64,000 nucleotides of DNA from NCBI RefSeq assembly GCF_900143185.1, contig NZ_FSRQ01000001.1:372001-436000 (forward strand). Direction: 5' to 3'. The notes under the pieces were generated by a model that had not been told where the DNA came from, made no database searches, and worked only from the letters and a program-made list of their open reading frames with translations. The stretch's first letter is position 1. Each line of letters opens with the position of its first letter. Positions 49,527 through 58,761 of the stretch are shown one piece after another. The DNA is from Chryseobacterium scophthalmum (GTDB lineage: Bacteria > Bacteroidota > Bacteroidia > Flavobacteriales > Weeksellaceae). The position numbers were made by a program, and so were the translations under genes.

Positions 49527-49747
49527 CAGTTTTCATTTATAATTAGATTAGCAAGGCCTAATCTATTCAACTTACATGTCTAGCAAATATCATTCCATCA
49601 AGAGCTTATTAGTGTGCTAATTACTGTTGATTCTGATACTGGAAATAAATATTCAGTTTATTTGTAAACTGAAAAAGTCAATTTTAAATTTAGCTCATGT
49701 CCTTATGGTATGGCATATTATATGTTATACTACAATTAAATTACTGT

Positions 49748-50044
49748 ATGAAACAGATAAAAATAAAAATGAATTTTTCCGGTAAATACGATATTCTCAG
49801 CAAGTCATTATATTTTAATCCTGGAGAATTTTATATATATGATTATTCACAAATCTCAAATTTAAAATTAATTTCTTTGATTGAGCTTTTGAGAATCAGG
49901 ACCACCGGAATTTATAATTCATTATTAAATTGGAACATTTCGTTATCAAATGTTATTATGCCTATTTATTTAAAAAGCAAAAATGAACAGGATAGCGATA
50001 TTTATTTTAAAGATGTTGAGCAATTGGTTCTTAACTTTCAATAA
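49748..50044 (+). CDS. Hypothetical protein
   Basis: 98 residues from the ATG at 49748 (MKQIKIKMNFSGKYDILSK); the frame is open from 49697 but the earlier part is a hydrophobic tail without a clear start. Segments YFNPGEFYIYDYSQISNL and LIELLRIRTTGIYNS. No motif recognised. The downstream FAD protein is on the opposite strand. Confidence 0.45.
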   Translation: MKQIKIKMNFSGKYDILSKSLYFNPGEFYIYDYSQISNLKLISLIELLRIRTTGIYNSLLNWNISLSNVIMPIYLKSKNEQDSDIYFKDVEQLVLNFQ

Positions 50045-50125
50045 TTTACTATTTCTGGAATAAATTTAAAACTAACACAAGGAAGTAATCAGCAATAATT
50101 TCTTCCTTTGTTTTTATTTAAAGTA

Positions 50126-51901
50126 TTATAAAATCTTTTTTGTTTCTTCCAATTTATCTTGAACATCGATCTCCAACACTGGAGTTTGAGAGTTTGAAAT
50201 TGATTCAACGATTCTTTCAGCGGCAGTATCACAAAAGTCAAGACCTGAATAATCAGGGTTCAATCCACCTATAAATGGCACAGCCATAATGTAAAGCCCT
50301 TCTTCATTTTTATTTTCTTTATTAATCGATTGAAAAAAATCATTAATACTTAATCCCGGAACGTTCAGACAGAATCGATTTTCTGACATTTTTACAATAT
50401 TTTCTTTCTTCTTAGAATACAGATCTTCTCCTTTGTTCTGATCTTTAAAACTTAAATAAGCCGGACTTATTGCATTTTGATTAAGCAAACCTTTAAAAGG
50501 AAAATCTTCAGGATTCATAGCTTGCTGACCAATGGCATCAATAAACATCTTATAACTTTTTTTTATTGTTTTGCCGTCTTCATCCGTATAAAAATAATCT
50601 CCGCCACCCTCTAAATTAGGTTCTATTGTGCTTTCTTTATCTACTTCTGTTAAGGAAATAAGACCTGCATCATGTAGAGCCATTATCTCTTTATAAGACG
50701 ACTGTGGAAGCGAAGCAATTATAATCGAAATGAGAGGGAGTAATGTTGATTTTAGTCTAAGCATATCTTCAGCTGAAAAGTGCTTTGCCGGATAGTTCAT
50801 GGCATAACTGAATGCTGAAAGTTTTTCTTTCCATGTTATTGAAGATTTTCTTTCAATAGATCTTTCCGCTTCTTCATATTCTGCCTTAAAGAGATCGAAA
50901 CTATCCATGTTTTCACGTAAATCCATCATTTTCTCGACAAAATCTTCTATCTCCAAGTCTTTAATTACATTATAAAAATCAGGATCTTTCTTCTTCAGTG
51001 GAAGTTTAAAATTGCGATTGTAAACATAATCTAATTCAATAAAGCCACCGTTTTTCTCTTTGTACTTGGTGATTTCTTTAGGTGACATCGTCCATTCAGA
51101 TGAATAAGCATCATCTTCTGAGTGAAAACGTAATGCAGGAAGAAAACCTCCCGTTGAAAATAAGTCCAGTCTGAAATTTTCAGATGATTTGTCAAGTTGA
51201 TAACTTATTTTACTGCCGGTTTCTATGAAAGTGCCGTTCAGACGAGCTAAGGTTTTTACAGCATCTATGGCGGTTAACGAAGTGCCTCTAATGGCTACGG
51301 GATGATTGGTAGAATGTTTAAATTTTGATGGGGGATAGGGAGAATCGTACCATTTCTCAACTTTACCTTCATACTTTATTGGCCATACATGACCAGTACA
51401 GATGATCACTTTCTGGGCTGTATATTCTTTATTTTTGTCCGACAATATTCGAAATTTCTTGATTCTGTCATTCTCAGGAAGAATATTTTCAACAGCTGTA
51501 CTTTTTTCGACTGTTATATCAATATCCTTTTCTATTGCAATATTAATAAGCTGTTCAAACTGATTCTCTAAATAATCACCAAGAAGAAGCCGAGGAATGA
51601 CAAGATAAGGATTTAATTTTTCTGCATCTGCAAAATCAGGATACTGATCGCTTGGAAAATTTTTTAGGTAATCTCCAAAACTATCGACAAGATCAGGGAG
51701 TTCGTTGGAAGATACATTGGCTACATGTTCCTTGCAGGATCCTTTTATTCCATAGGGCATACCGACACCAAGCCTATCATTTTTTTCAAATATTACAATA
51801 GTGTTTATCTTAAGATTGCTGTTGAGTATATGCTTTAGTAAGAGTAATGCAGCAGGTCCACCTCCAATAAGTGCAATATCTATATTTTTAATTTGGTTCA
51901 T
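50126..51901 (-). CDS. FAD/NAD(P)-binding protein
   Basis: 591 residues. N-terminal dinucleotide fold IALIGGGPAALLLLKHIL (GxGxxA near 13-18) with acidic end of strand 2 in IVIFEKNDRLGVGMPYG. KVIICTGHVWP (about 167) is the typical second FAD motif. The family (FAD-NAD(P)-binding, PF13454 type) includes hydroxyacylglutathione-like or lysine/ornithine monooxygenase-related proteins of unknown role in Bacteroidota. No membrane or signal segment. Divergent from two small unknown genes. Confidence 0.8.
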   Translation of the reverse strand: MNQIKNIDIALIGGGPAALLLLKHILNSNLKINTIVIFEKNDRLGVGMPYGIKGSCKEHVANVSSNELPDLVDSFGDYLKNFPSDQYPDFADAEKLNPYLVIPRLLLGDYLENQFEQLINIAIEKDIDITVEKSTAVENILPENDRIKKFRILSDKNKEYTAQKVIICTGHVWPIKYEGKVEKWYDSPYPPSKFKHSTNHPVAIRGTSLTAIDAVKTLARLNGTFIETGSKISYQLDKSSENFRLDLFSTGGFLPALRFHSEDDAYSSEWTMSPKEITKYKEKNGGFIELDYVYNRNFKLPLKKKDPDFYNVIKDLEIEDFVEKMMDLRENMDSFDLFKAEYEEAERSIERKSSITWKEKLSAFSYAMNYPAKHFSAEDMLRLKSTLLPLISIIIASLPQSSYKEIMALHDAGLISLTEVDKESTIEPNLEGGGDYFYTDEDGKTIKKSYKMFIDAIGQQAMNPEDFPFKGLLNQNAISPAYLSFKDQNKGEDLYSKKKENIVKMSENRFCLNVPGLSINDFFQSINKENKNEEGLYIMAVPFIGGLNPDYSGLDFCDTAAERIVESISNSQTPVLEIDVQDKLEETKKIL

Positions 51902-52085
51902 TTTTAACTGTATTATGATGACGGATATTCAAAAACTATTCCTCTCAATATTATATATATACATAAATTAATTAAAGGAATATGATTGTAACCATATACT
52001 GTCATTTATTCACTAAAGAGATTTTTCCTTACAGGAAAAACGTGGCACACTGATTGCAAAAACGAATACACCAATCAAAAAACAT

Positions 52086-52316
52086 ATGAATTCAGCGATA
52101 GATAAAGAGTTTAACTCTAATGATGAAGTAATAGTGATGCTCGCTCTTTTAGATAAGGATTTGCAGGAAATGATGTTGCATTGTACAAAACACAGGTGGA
52201 AATATGAAATGCTTAATTCCAATAATCTACAGCTCCAAATTCCTAAAAACTCTCTGCATCTTCTTTTTTACTTAGGTTATCAGGTACTTTCAGGATCGAA
52301 ATACTTTTTAGAATAA
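52086..52316 (+). CDS. Hypothetical small protein
   Basis: 76 residues, MNSAIDKEFNSNDEVIVMLALLD, ending YLGYQVLSGSKYFLE. No motif recognised. An antisense ORF (52013-52222) overlaps it, but the plus-strand version is followed by another small plus-strand ORF after 10 bp, which favours it. Confidence 0.4.
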   Translation: MNSAIDKEFNSNDEVIVMLALLDKDLQEMMLHCTKHRWKYEMLNSNNLQLQIPKNSLHLLFYLGYQVLSGSKYFLE

Positions 52317-52326
52317 TTTAGAAATA

Positions 52327-52515
52327 ATGATAGTTTTGCATTTATCTGATAGGAATTTAGATATTTATTCTATTGTAAAAAAGAATAGGATTAATTTGGA
52401 AATCTATACAGATAATAAGAGGTTTAGACTAAATTTTTTGAAATTTAATACTGCGGAATTACAGCTTTTGATTAAAAAGCCACATAATAAAAAAGTGAAA
52501 ATTCTTCCAAAATAA
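52327..52515 (+). CDS. Hypothetical small basic protein
   Basis: 62 residues, MIVLHLSDRNLDIYSIVKKN, later LNFLKFNTAELQLLIKKPHNKK. Lys-rich C-terminus. It may form a two-gene unit with the preceding 76-residue ORF. Not recognised. Confidence 0.4.
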   Translation: MIVLHLSDRNLDIYSIVKKNRINLEIYTDNKRFRLNFLKFNTAELQLLIKKPHNKKVKILPK

Positions 52516-52520
52516 GAAAG

Positions 52521-53117
52521 CTAAAAGTGGATCTTCCGGTTCTTAATTTGTAAAATATTTTTTTCTTCCATTTTTTTTACCGTCCGAATTACCGTTTCAA
52601 CTCTAAGCCCGGTTAATGAAGCGAGCTCCTGTCTTGTAAATAATACTTCAAACGAATGGGGAGTTTTATTTTCAGTAAAACTTTTTAAATAACGAAGAAC
52701 ACCCATCAACCTCACTTCCGGATCTAATGATGAATTACTGTGCAGCATAAGAAATTTTTGATATAATCTTTCTGCTAAGAATTTATTGATATCTAAAGAA
52801 ACCTTATGATGATCATTAATAAGGTTTAAGAAATTTTCTTTTTTAATTTTTAAAACACTTGAAGGAACTAATGAGATCGCATTTACCGGATAAGATTCAT
52901 CGATAAATAACATCAATTCACAAACACTTTGTCCGGTCGTCAGAATCGTCTGTATAAATTCTTTTCCGTTTATATCAATATGGTTTAATTTAACCCTGCC
53001 GGATGTCAGCTGATAATAATATTTCGGTCTGCTTCCTTCAGTGAAAATAATTTCTGAAGCTTCATAATTCTCTATGGTCGCACCATATTCAAACAGAAGA
53101 GTAGGTTCAATTAACAT
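52521..53117 (-). CDS. Crp/Fnr-family transcriptional regulator
   Basis: 198 residues. Cyclic-nucleotide-binding-like domain (YEASEIIFTEGSRPKYYYQLTSG in parts, GRVKLNHIDINGKEFIQTI; VCELMLFIDESYPVNAISL) and C-terminal winged HTH (FTRQELASLTGLRVETVIRTVKKMEEKNIL). No Cys cluster of Fnr type and no cAMP phosphate-binding Arg. Monocistronic. The target is unknown; regulators of this type often respond to nitrosative or oxygen stress in Bacteroidota. Confidence 0.85.
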   Translation of the reverse strand: MLIEPTLLFEYGATIENYEASEIIFTEGSRPKYYYQLTSGRVKLNHIDINGKEFIQTILTTGQSVCELMLFIDESYPVNAISLVPSSVLKIKKENFLNLINDHHKVSLDINKFLAERLYQKFLMLHSNSSLDPEVRLMGVLRYLKSFTENKTPHSFEVLFTRQELASLTGLRVETVIRTVKKMEEKNILQIKNRKIHF

Positions 53118-53228
53118 GTTTTAGTTTATGATTGGTTATTAGTTGAATTCATTAAGGTGAATAATGAAAATGTATAGCATAATCTTTCTTAATCTTGCCA
53201 ATATAATAAGTGGGAAAGATATATCATT

Positions 53229-53483
53229 TTACGAAACAGGGTCTTTAAATGTTTTTATTGTACCATCAAAAAATTTAATAGTTATTTCTTCTGCAAGTGT
53301 GAAATCAATGATGTGCTCTGGATCATATTTGAGATCATCATCAAAGATTGTCATCCCAAATGGCGATTGATTTACTCTTACAAGTTTTCCATTGTATTTA
53401 TTTTTTTTATAAACGACCTCGATATTTTCAATTGATGTAGGAGAGTTTAAGATTTCTTCTTTAAAATCGTTGGTGATATCCAT
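53229..53483 (-). CDS. Hypothetical small protein
   Basis: 84 residues, MDITNDFKEEILNSPTSIENI. Beta-rich, acidic, no signal. The strand pairs IEVVYKKNKYNGKLVRVN and ITIKFFDGTIKTFKDP suggest a small barrel. Not recognised; similar small proteins occur in Chryseobacterium-like genomes as far as I recall. Confidence 0.5.
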   Translation of the reverse strand: MDITNDFKEEILNSPTSIENIEVVYKKNKYNGKLVRVNQSPFGMTIFDDDLKYDPEHIIDFTLAEEITIKFFDGTIKTFKDPVS

Positions 53484-53712
53484 GCTTTATTATTTGTGAT
53501 TGGTGAAAAGTACTTTGCAAATTGTACGCCAATTAAAGCAATTTTGAAGGTTTTAAGGGTTTGTCCTTAGTAAAAAATAAAATTTTAACTTTTATCGACT
53601 CTCAATGATAAAATAATATTTACGTCCAAATTCGAATTCCTTACCGTTCTGATTTCTATTTAAATTTGGATTAAATTTTAAGAGTTGTAATCTTAGAAAT
53701 TTTCATGAAGAG

Positions 53713-53744
53713 AATTTACATACTATAGAATTTACATACTATAG
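53713..53744. repeat. Short tandem repeat (2 x 16 bp)
   Basis: The unit AATTTACATACTATAG occurs twice in a row. TTTACATACTA recurs at 53854-53864, 15 nt before the ATG of the 72-residue gene at 53880. The repeated element could be an operator or an alternative -10-like box. The rest of the gap 53484-53879 shows nothing. Confidence 0.5.
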
Positions 53745-53879
53745 AATTAAATCAGCTAATTGCCATGAATAACGAGTTTTACTTTTTAATTTATAAATTA
53801 TTTCACTTTAGTTAAATTTAATAATACAATTGGTAAAGAAATTGTATAAACAGTTTACATACTAATAAAATTAACAGCT

Positions 53880-54098
53880 ATGGAAATTTCTCTTTACGAC
53901 TTTAAAAACTTACCTGTACAAAACCAATCAGAAATTGTCTTATCAGAAGGACGGTTAATGAATGAACAAATTATGAGTTCATTCAGGTATGCTCTTTATG
54001 AAATATCATCTTTTTCTGTGGAACTGATTTTTCACATTGCCAAAAACAAAGTTGAGGGATTAAATATTTATCAAAACAGAGCAGCATACAGTAACTGA
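53880..54098 (+). CDS. Small orphan protein
   Basis: 72 residues, MEISLYDFKNLPVQNQSEIV ... YEISSFSVELIFHIAKNK. Compact alpha/beta, no signal, no motif. Short proteins with this 'LYDFKNLP...N' opening are, to my knowledge, widespread orphans in Chryseobacterium. A terminator follows 32 nt after the stop, supporting a real monocistronic gene. Confidence 0.65.
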   Translation: MEISLYDFKNLPVQNQSEIVLSEGRLMNEQIMSSFRYALYEISSFSVELIFHIAKNKVEGLNIYQNRAAYSN

Positions 54099-54130
54099 AA
54101 TAAAAAAAAAGCTGTTATAAATTATAGATA

Positions 54131-54160
54131 AAAAGAGAGCTTTAAAACTCTCTTTTTTTT
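54131..54160 (+). terminator. Intrinsic terminator after the small orphan gene
   Basis: AAAGAGAG (54132-54139) and CTCTCTTT (54148-54155) form an 8-bp stem with an 8-nt loop and an adjacent T-run of eight. Confidence 0.85.
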
Positions 54161-54243
54161 GCTGTTATTTTATTAAAAAAGTCCTCTGATTCGGTCTTAA
54201 ATGGTTTTTTATCTCAGTAGAAAAACGTATATTTAACATAAAT

Positions 54244-54984
54244 ATGGAATTTATTTATATATACATTTTCGTTGTCAGTTTTGTTGCGACACTAGTCCGT
54301 TCAACGTTCGGTTTTGGAGAATCTTTAGTTGCAGTTCCTTTATTTATACTTTTTATTCCTCTAGAAATTGCTGTGCCTCTTTCTGTTTTAATTTCAATTT
54401 TAGTTGCGTTGGTTGTTGTTGTACAAGATCATCAGCAAATTCATTTTAACAGCGCAAAGTGGCTTATTTTATTTGCTGTCTTAGGTATTCCTATAGGTTT
54501 GTTAATCTTACTATACGGTAACGAGTTTTGGGTAAAAATAGGTTTAGGCTTACTTATTATATTCAATTCATTGTATGCCATTTTTGGAAAAAAACAGCTT
54601 TCACTGAAAACAGATAGTATGTTATGGCTATTTATTTGCGGATTTACATCAGGAATTCTTGGCGGTGCTTATGGAGTAAACGGTCCGCCTCTTGTGGTCT
54701 ATGGGAATTTGCGGAACTGGAGTGCTAAACATTTTAGGGCAACGCTTCAGGCTTATTTTTTACCGGCAAGCTTTATAGCTGCGATAGGATATTTTACAAA
54801 AGGTCTAATTACCTTGGAGGTATTAAAATATTTTTTAGTCTCGTTACCAGCTGTTTTTCCGGCAATATTTTTAGGAAGATACCTGAACCATAAGATCAAG
54901 GATAAATCTTTTTTTAAATATGTTTATTGGGGACTTATAGCTGTTGGATCTTTTTTAATAATCAATTCGTTGCTGACAAAATAA
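54244..54984 (+). CDS. TauE/SafE (TSUP) family permease
   Basis: 246 residues with about eight hydrophobic segments. The two repeated TSUP motifs are present: FGFGESLVAVPLFIL (about 21-35) and GGAYGVNGPPLVVYG (about 139-153). These proteins move sulfite, sulfonates or other organic anions. No neighbouring sulfur genes are seen, so the substrate is open. Monocistronic. Confidence 0.85.
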   Translation: MEFIYIYIFVVSFVATLVRSTFGFGESLVAVPLFILFIPLEIAVPLSVLISILVALVVVVQDHQQIHFNSAKWLILFAVLGIPIGLLILLYGNEFWVKIGLGLLIIFNSLYAIFGKKQLSLKTDSMLWLFICGFTSGILGGAYGVNGPPLVVYGNLRNWSAKHFRATLQAYFLPASFIAAIGYFTKGLITLEVLKYFLVSLPAVFPAIFLGRYLNHKIKDKSFFKYVYWGLIAVGSFLIINSLLTK

Positions 54985-55064
54985 TTTTCACTTTATTTTT
55001 AATGATCTAAAAGTATTAATCAGATGGAAAGGTAAAAATTGTTATCATTTATCTTTTGAATCTT

Positions 55065-56201
55065 TTAATACATTGATGTTAGTTCATCAATTAAAATTTG
55101 CACCTGTAAAGGTCTTTTCTTTTGATCAACTTCCAGTTTGTTGTACAATCCTGTTTTAACGATCACCATCTTTTTTTCAGGGATCATAATAATGAATTGA
55201 CCTAAAAAACCATAAAAAAACCAACATTGTTTTTCTTTATTACTACTTTCTCCTGCCCAAATAGTGTAGCAAAAAGCGTCATTTTGTTCAGTAGGTTTCA
55301 GCATTCTTTTGCAATACTCAGCGTTGATCAATTGTTTTCCTTCCCACATTCCGTTTTGCATGATCAATTGTCCTATTTTTGCAAAATCTCTTGCCGTAGC
55401 ATGTACACAGCAGAATGCCTTTTCCATTCCTTTCTCGTCGGTGCTCCATTTAGCAGGAAATTCCATTCCTAATGGTTTCCATATCTTTTCTGAAATATAA
55501 TCTGATAAATGTTTCCCCGTTATTTTTATTAAAGCCATTCCTAAAAGCTGGGCAGAGACACTTTGATACTCGTATTTTTGTCCGGGCATATCTTTTATCT
55601 CAATACTGAAAGCCTGTTTTGCAAGGTCTTCGACAAAATATTGCTTGGAGTTTTCTGCAAAAGGATGACGGTATTCTTCATCCCAATCAAATCCTGCCTG
55701 CATAGTCATAAGATGTCGAAATGTAAGATACTTTCCGTAAGAGCTTTTTTTATATTCAGGAAATACTGTAGAAATTAATTGATCTTCTGATTCGAGATAA
55801 CCATCATCAATTGCACAACCAGTTAAAATGGCCAAAAATCCTTTAGCCATCGAAAAAGAATTCATCAGTGATGAGGAATTATGGTCTTTCCAATACTTTT
55901 CGTACAGCAATTGATTATCTTTAATTACAAGGAGTGACGATGTGCGGGTCTTCTTAAGTTCATCAGTAAGCCGTTGTGATAAATGACGTTTATTGTAGTT
56001 AATATTTTTCTTCCAAACATTGGGTTTTGAATTTGCTATTATCCGGGAAGGAAACTTCTTTTCATCATCAATAGATGGAGCAAAAGATCCTTTTTTCAAA
56101 TTGATTCCGATAGCTTTAAAAATATACCCATAACCTGAAAGGTAAATAAGTGCAATTGTTGCTGAAATTCCGACTGTAAATCCCGTTATTATTTTTTTCA
56201 T
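55065..56201 (-). CDS. Membrane-anchored serine hydrolase (beta-lactamase family)
   Basis: 378 residues. An N-terminal TM (about 5-25) suggests an anchored periplasmic domain. SFSMAKGF carries the SxxK nucleophile Ser117; LTFRHLMTMQAGFDWDEE and YEYQSVSAQLLG carry the class-C-like YxS region. The C-terminal KTG-like box is WFFYGFLGQF. This matches the 6-aminohexanoate dimer hydrolase/esterase group more than true beta-lactamases. Substrate unknown. Confidence 0.85.
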   Translation of the reverse strand: MKKIITGFTVGISATIALIYLSGYGYIFKAIGINLKKGSFAPSIDDEKKFPSRIIANSKPNVWKKNINYNKRHLSQRLTDELKKTRTSSLLVIKDNQLLYEKYWKDHNSSSLMNSFSMAKGFLAILTGCAIDDGYLESEDQLISTVFPEYKKSSYGKYLTFRHLMTMQAGFDWDEEYRHPFAENSKQYFVEDLAKQAFSIEIKDMPGQKYEYQSVSAQLLGMALIKITGKHLSDYISEKIWKPLGMEFPAKWSTDEKGMEKAFCCVHATARDFAKIGQLIMQNGMWEGKQLINAEYCKRMLKPTEQNDAFCYTIWAGESSNKEKQCWFFYGFLGQFIIMIPEKKMVIVKTGLYNKLEVDQKKRPLQVQILIDELTSMY

Positions 56202-56420
56202 TTGTTGCTAATTTCTTGAGATACTCTTCTCGATTTGGTATTCAAAAAACGTTCCTCAGAATTTAGAGATACAGAAAAATTAATTATGATAAGACATAGA
56301 TCATATGTAGATAAAACTCTTAAAGAAACAAAATGTACCACACAAACACGATATGTTGTTTTAAAATTCATCAATGGTACGGTGGTTGTAAGAAACTAGG
56401 CTCACCATAAAAATATTATT

Positions 56421-56873
56421 ATGCACAACGAAAGAACAGTAGCAACATTGAATGATTTGCTCAACATTACCAACGACAGAATTCAGGGATTCGCTAAGGT
56501 TGAAGATAAAGTTTGGGATACCTATTCTCCATTAAAAGGAGATTATGATCAGATGGTTGCACAATCACAGGTAATGAAATCAGAGTTGATGAATTTAATT
56601 ACAGAAAGAGGCGGAAATCCTGACAATACAGGAACAGCTGTAGGAGCAATTCACCGAGGATGGATTGATGTGAAAAATTCTTTTTCAGGAGATAAAACAG
56701 AATCAACTTTAGAAAATGTAGTTTTTGGCGAAGAAGCAGCAATTGATGCATATCAGGATGCTTTAGACAGCGGAGATCTTTGCCCTGAAAGTTCAAGAGT
56801 TGTAAGCGATCAGCTTCATCATTTAAAATCATCCTACAATAAGTTTAATAATTTAAACGAGCTAAAAAATTAA
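56421..56873 (+). CDS. DUF2383 (PA2169-type) ferritin-like four-helix protein
   Basis: 150 residues. ATLNDLLNITNDRIQGFAKV, SQVMKSELMNLITERGGNP, GTAVGAIHRGWIDVKN and FGEEAAIDAYQDALD mark the DUF2383 four-helix bundle (ferritin-like). The GNPDNTGTAVGAIHRGWID stretch is diagnostic. Induced in stationary phase or stress in other bacteria. Function unknown. Confidence 0.85.
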   Translation: MHNERTVATLNDLLNITNDRIQGFAKVEDKVWDTYSPLKGDYDQMVAQSQVMKSELMNLITERGGNPDNTGTAVGAIHRGWIDVKNSFSGDKTESTLENVVFGEEAAIDAYQDALDSGDLCPESSRVVSDQLHHLKSSYNKFNNLNELKN

Positions 56874-57079
56874 TTGTAGATGTTCATTATTTTAAATTGA
56901 TTAAAAATAAAAATAGTGAACAATATCAATTTCATCAGATCCTAAAAATAATCTTTTTAGGATCTTTTGGCAGTAATATTTTATATAGTAAAAGATATTT
57001 TTCAACCTTATTACTGTAGTCATAAGAACTCAGTATTTTTTACTCTTATATTTGATGAATAATCAATCACAAAAAACGT

Positions 57080-57445
57080 ATGGATACCAAGAGAATCTTA
57101 ATTTTTGATGATGATAAATCTATCTTAGATGTTTTCACCATCATTTTTGGCGAAAATGGATATTGTGTAGAAGTTTCTGAAACATCACACGATATCATCG
57201 AACGGGTTAACAAATTCAGACCTCATTTGATTTTAATGGATAACTGGATTCCTGATATTGGCGGCATAGAAGCCGTAAGATTATTAAGGAATCATGATAA
57301 GTTTAAAAATATACCCGTCATTTACATCAGTGCAAACAGCGATATCAGCTTTTTGGCTAAAAAAGCACAGGCCGATGATTATATTGCAAAACCCTTCGAA
57401 CTTGAAAATCTCGAAAGAAAAGTTGAAAAATTTATCAGATGTTAG
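57080..57445 (+). CDS. Stand-alone receiver (CheY-like) protein
   Basis: 121 residues. KRILIFDDDKSILDVF, phospho-Asp54 in LILMDNWIPDIGGIEAV, VIYISANSD and DYIAKPFELENL. No output domain. A TATATTTG box lies upstream at 57047-57054. One of three single-domain receivers in this window, fitting the many orphan kinases. Confidence 0.88.
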   Translation: MDTKRILIFDDDKSILDVFTIIFGENGYCVEVSETSHDIIERVNKFRPHLILMDNWIPDIGGIEAVRLLRNHDKFKNIPVIYISANSDISFLAKKAQADDYIAKPFELENLERKVEKFIRC

Positions 57446-57681
57446 CGAACAAGTATTAAAGTACTGTAGTTTTTAAATACTGTTAGTTTAAAGATAAAGT
57501 ATTGGGTTAATCGTATAAATATCCCCCGATCATCAGCGAATTTTTTGTTTATAAATTAATAATAAGCGAACAGCATTTCTCCAAAGAGGAATTTGCCAAT
57601 AAATTTTTAACGAAAATAGAGATTTAAACCTGTAGATATGGCTCATGACGAAACGCCTTAATCCATTTTAAACTCATTACA

Positions 57682-58284
57682 ATGAAACCCAAAAACATAC
57701 CTGGAGTTCCTCAACATTTTAAAGGAAGTTTTCATGACACTGAAAGTTTTGTTGAAGTGAGAAATTCCGAAGAATTAGATCTTAAATATGATGCTTTGAA
57801 ACAGCGTTTTTTTTCTATTAATCATTGGCGAAAATATTGTAACGAAAGTTCTGCAGATTTTAAATTATGTAATTCTTCGGGAATAATAGTAGACCGTTTG
57901 CCACAAATTGGAGATTACATCAGAATCGATATTCCCGGTCCGGGTGGAAAAGAGGGGAGATCTTATGATTGGGTTCAAATTGTGATGATAGATACAAATA
58001 TTCCTGATAGAATAATGATCCAATGTAGACCATCAAAAGATCCTGTGAAAGAAAACAGCCGAAAGATTGCTCATTTTTACTCTAATGCAGCGACATCTAC
58101 ATTTGTGATTTCGAAACAAGGAAATATTTTAAAAGCAGGAATTTATGGAAGGAATGAATATCCTAACCTGAAATCAGGATTTTTAAATTGCATCAGAAAT
58201 ATTGCAATTGCAATAGGAGGGATGTTGGGGTTTTCTAAAATCCAGTGGAAATGTCTTACAGATGGACTCATTGATCTTAAATAA
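57682..58284 (+). CDS. Conserved Bacteroidota protein of unknown function
   Basis: 200 residues, no signal peptide. Distinct conserved-looking blocks are IDIPGPGGKEGRSYDWVQI, CRPSKDP, AHFYSNAATSTFVI, GRNEYPNL and FSKIQWKCLTDGLIDL. These are typical of a Bacteroidota-restricted unknown family that I recall only as 'hypothetical'. Located among stress genes. No catalytic motif identified. Confidence 0.65.
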   Translation: MKPKNIPGVPQHFKGSFHDTESFVEVRNSEELDLKYDALKQRFFSINHWRKYCNESSADFKLCNSSGIIVDRLPQIGDYIRIDIPGPGGKEGRSYDWVQIVMIDTNIPDRIMIQCRPSKDPVKENSRKIAHFYSNAATSTFVISKQGNILKAGIYGRNEYPNLKSGFLNCIRNIAIAIGGMLGFSKIQWKCLTDGLIDLK

Positions 58285-58350
58285 CATACTATAACTTAGA
58301 AAAATGTAAAAAAAGAATTTGACAAGTATCTTTTTACTCAAAACGTCAAT

Positions 58351-58394
58351 ATGACCAAGGTCATAATTGATCGCAAATTATTAGGTTATATTTG
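58351..58394 (+). promoter_or_regulatory. Canonical promoter with ATGACC/GGTCAT operator
   Basis: ATGACC-AA-GGTCAT (58351-58364) is a perfect 6-bp inverted repeat. It abuts a TTG at 58367-58369, followed by 17 bp and TATATTTG at 58387-58394. The dyad directly upstream of the -33 box suggests an activator or repressor site. The expected start is near 58401, 23 nt before the ATG at 58424. Confidence 0.65.
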
Positions 58395-58423
58395 GTTTAA
58401 CCAAAAACATCACAAATCATTTT

Positions 58424-58576
58424 ATGAAACCCCACATTCTTAAAGCTCTGTTTTCAGATGCTAATGATATTATTTTATCTTACAAAAAAAAACAAAACAA
58501 TTTTATTTCAGACGGAACTTTTGTAAATAATGTATTCATTTCAATATCATTATTAATTTTTGCTGAGGAATATTGA
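58424..58576 (+). CDS. Small orphan protein (50 residues) with a well-formed promoter
   Basis: MKPHILKALFSDANDIILSY ... FVNNVFISISLLIFAEEY. Not recognised; a weak hydrophobic stretch at the C-terminus. Support comes from the clean flavobacterial promoter and operator upstream and from ATG placement about 23 nt after the predicted transcription start. The remaining 58577-58761 holds no other feature. Confidence 0.5.
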   Translation: MKPHILKALFSDANDIILSYKKKQNNFISDGTFVNNVFISISLLIFAEEY

Positions 58577-58761
58577 ATCTGCAAAATTACAACACTATAT
58601 ATTTTTCTTTAAAGGATCTCATGTGTTTCATGGTTTGTTATTTTTTAAATTATGCTTAAAACTGAAATAAATGGTATAATTTTTTAATTAAAATTTTAAA
58701 ATAGAGAAGTTTCAAATTTATACTTCTACACATACTTAATCACTACAATAACAATATAACT

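Noticed and set aside
52013..52222. 69-codon minus-strand ORF
   Set aside because: It overlaps the more plausible plus-strand small ORF, has Ser/Cys/Phe-rich content and no motif.
53164..53370. 68-codon plus-strand ORF
   Set aside because: Mostly antisense to the 84-residue minus-strand protein, which has the better composition.
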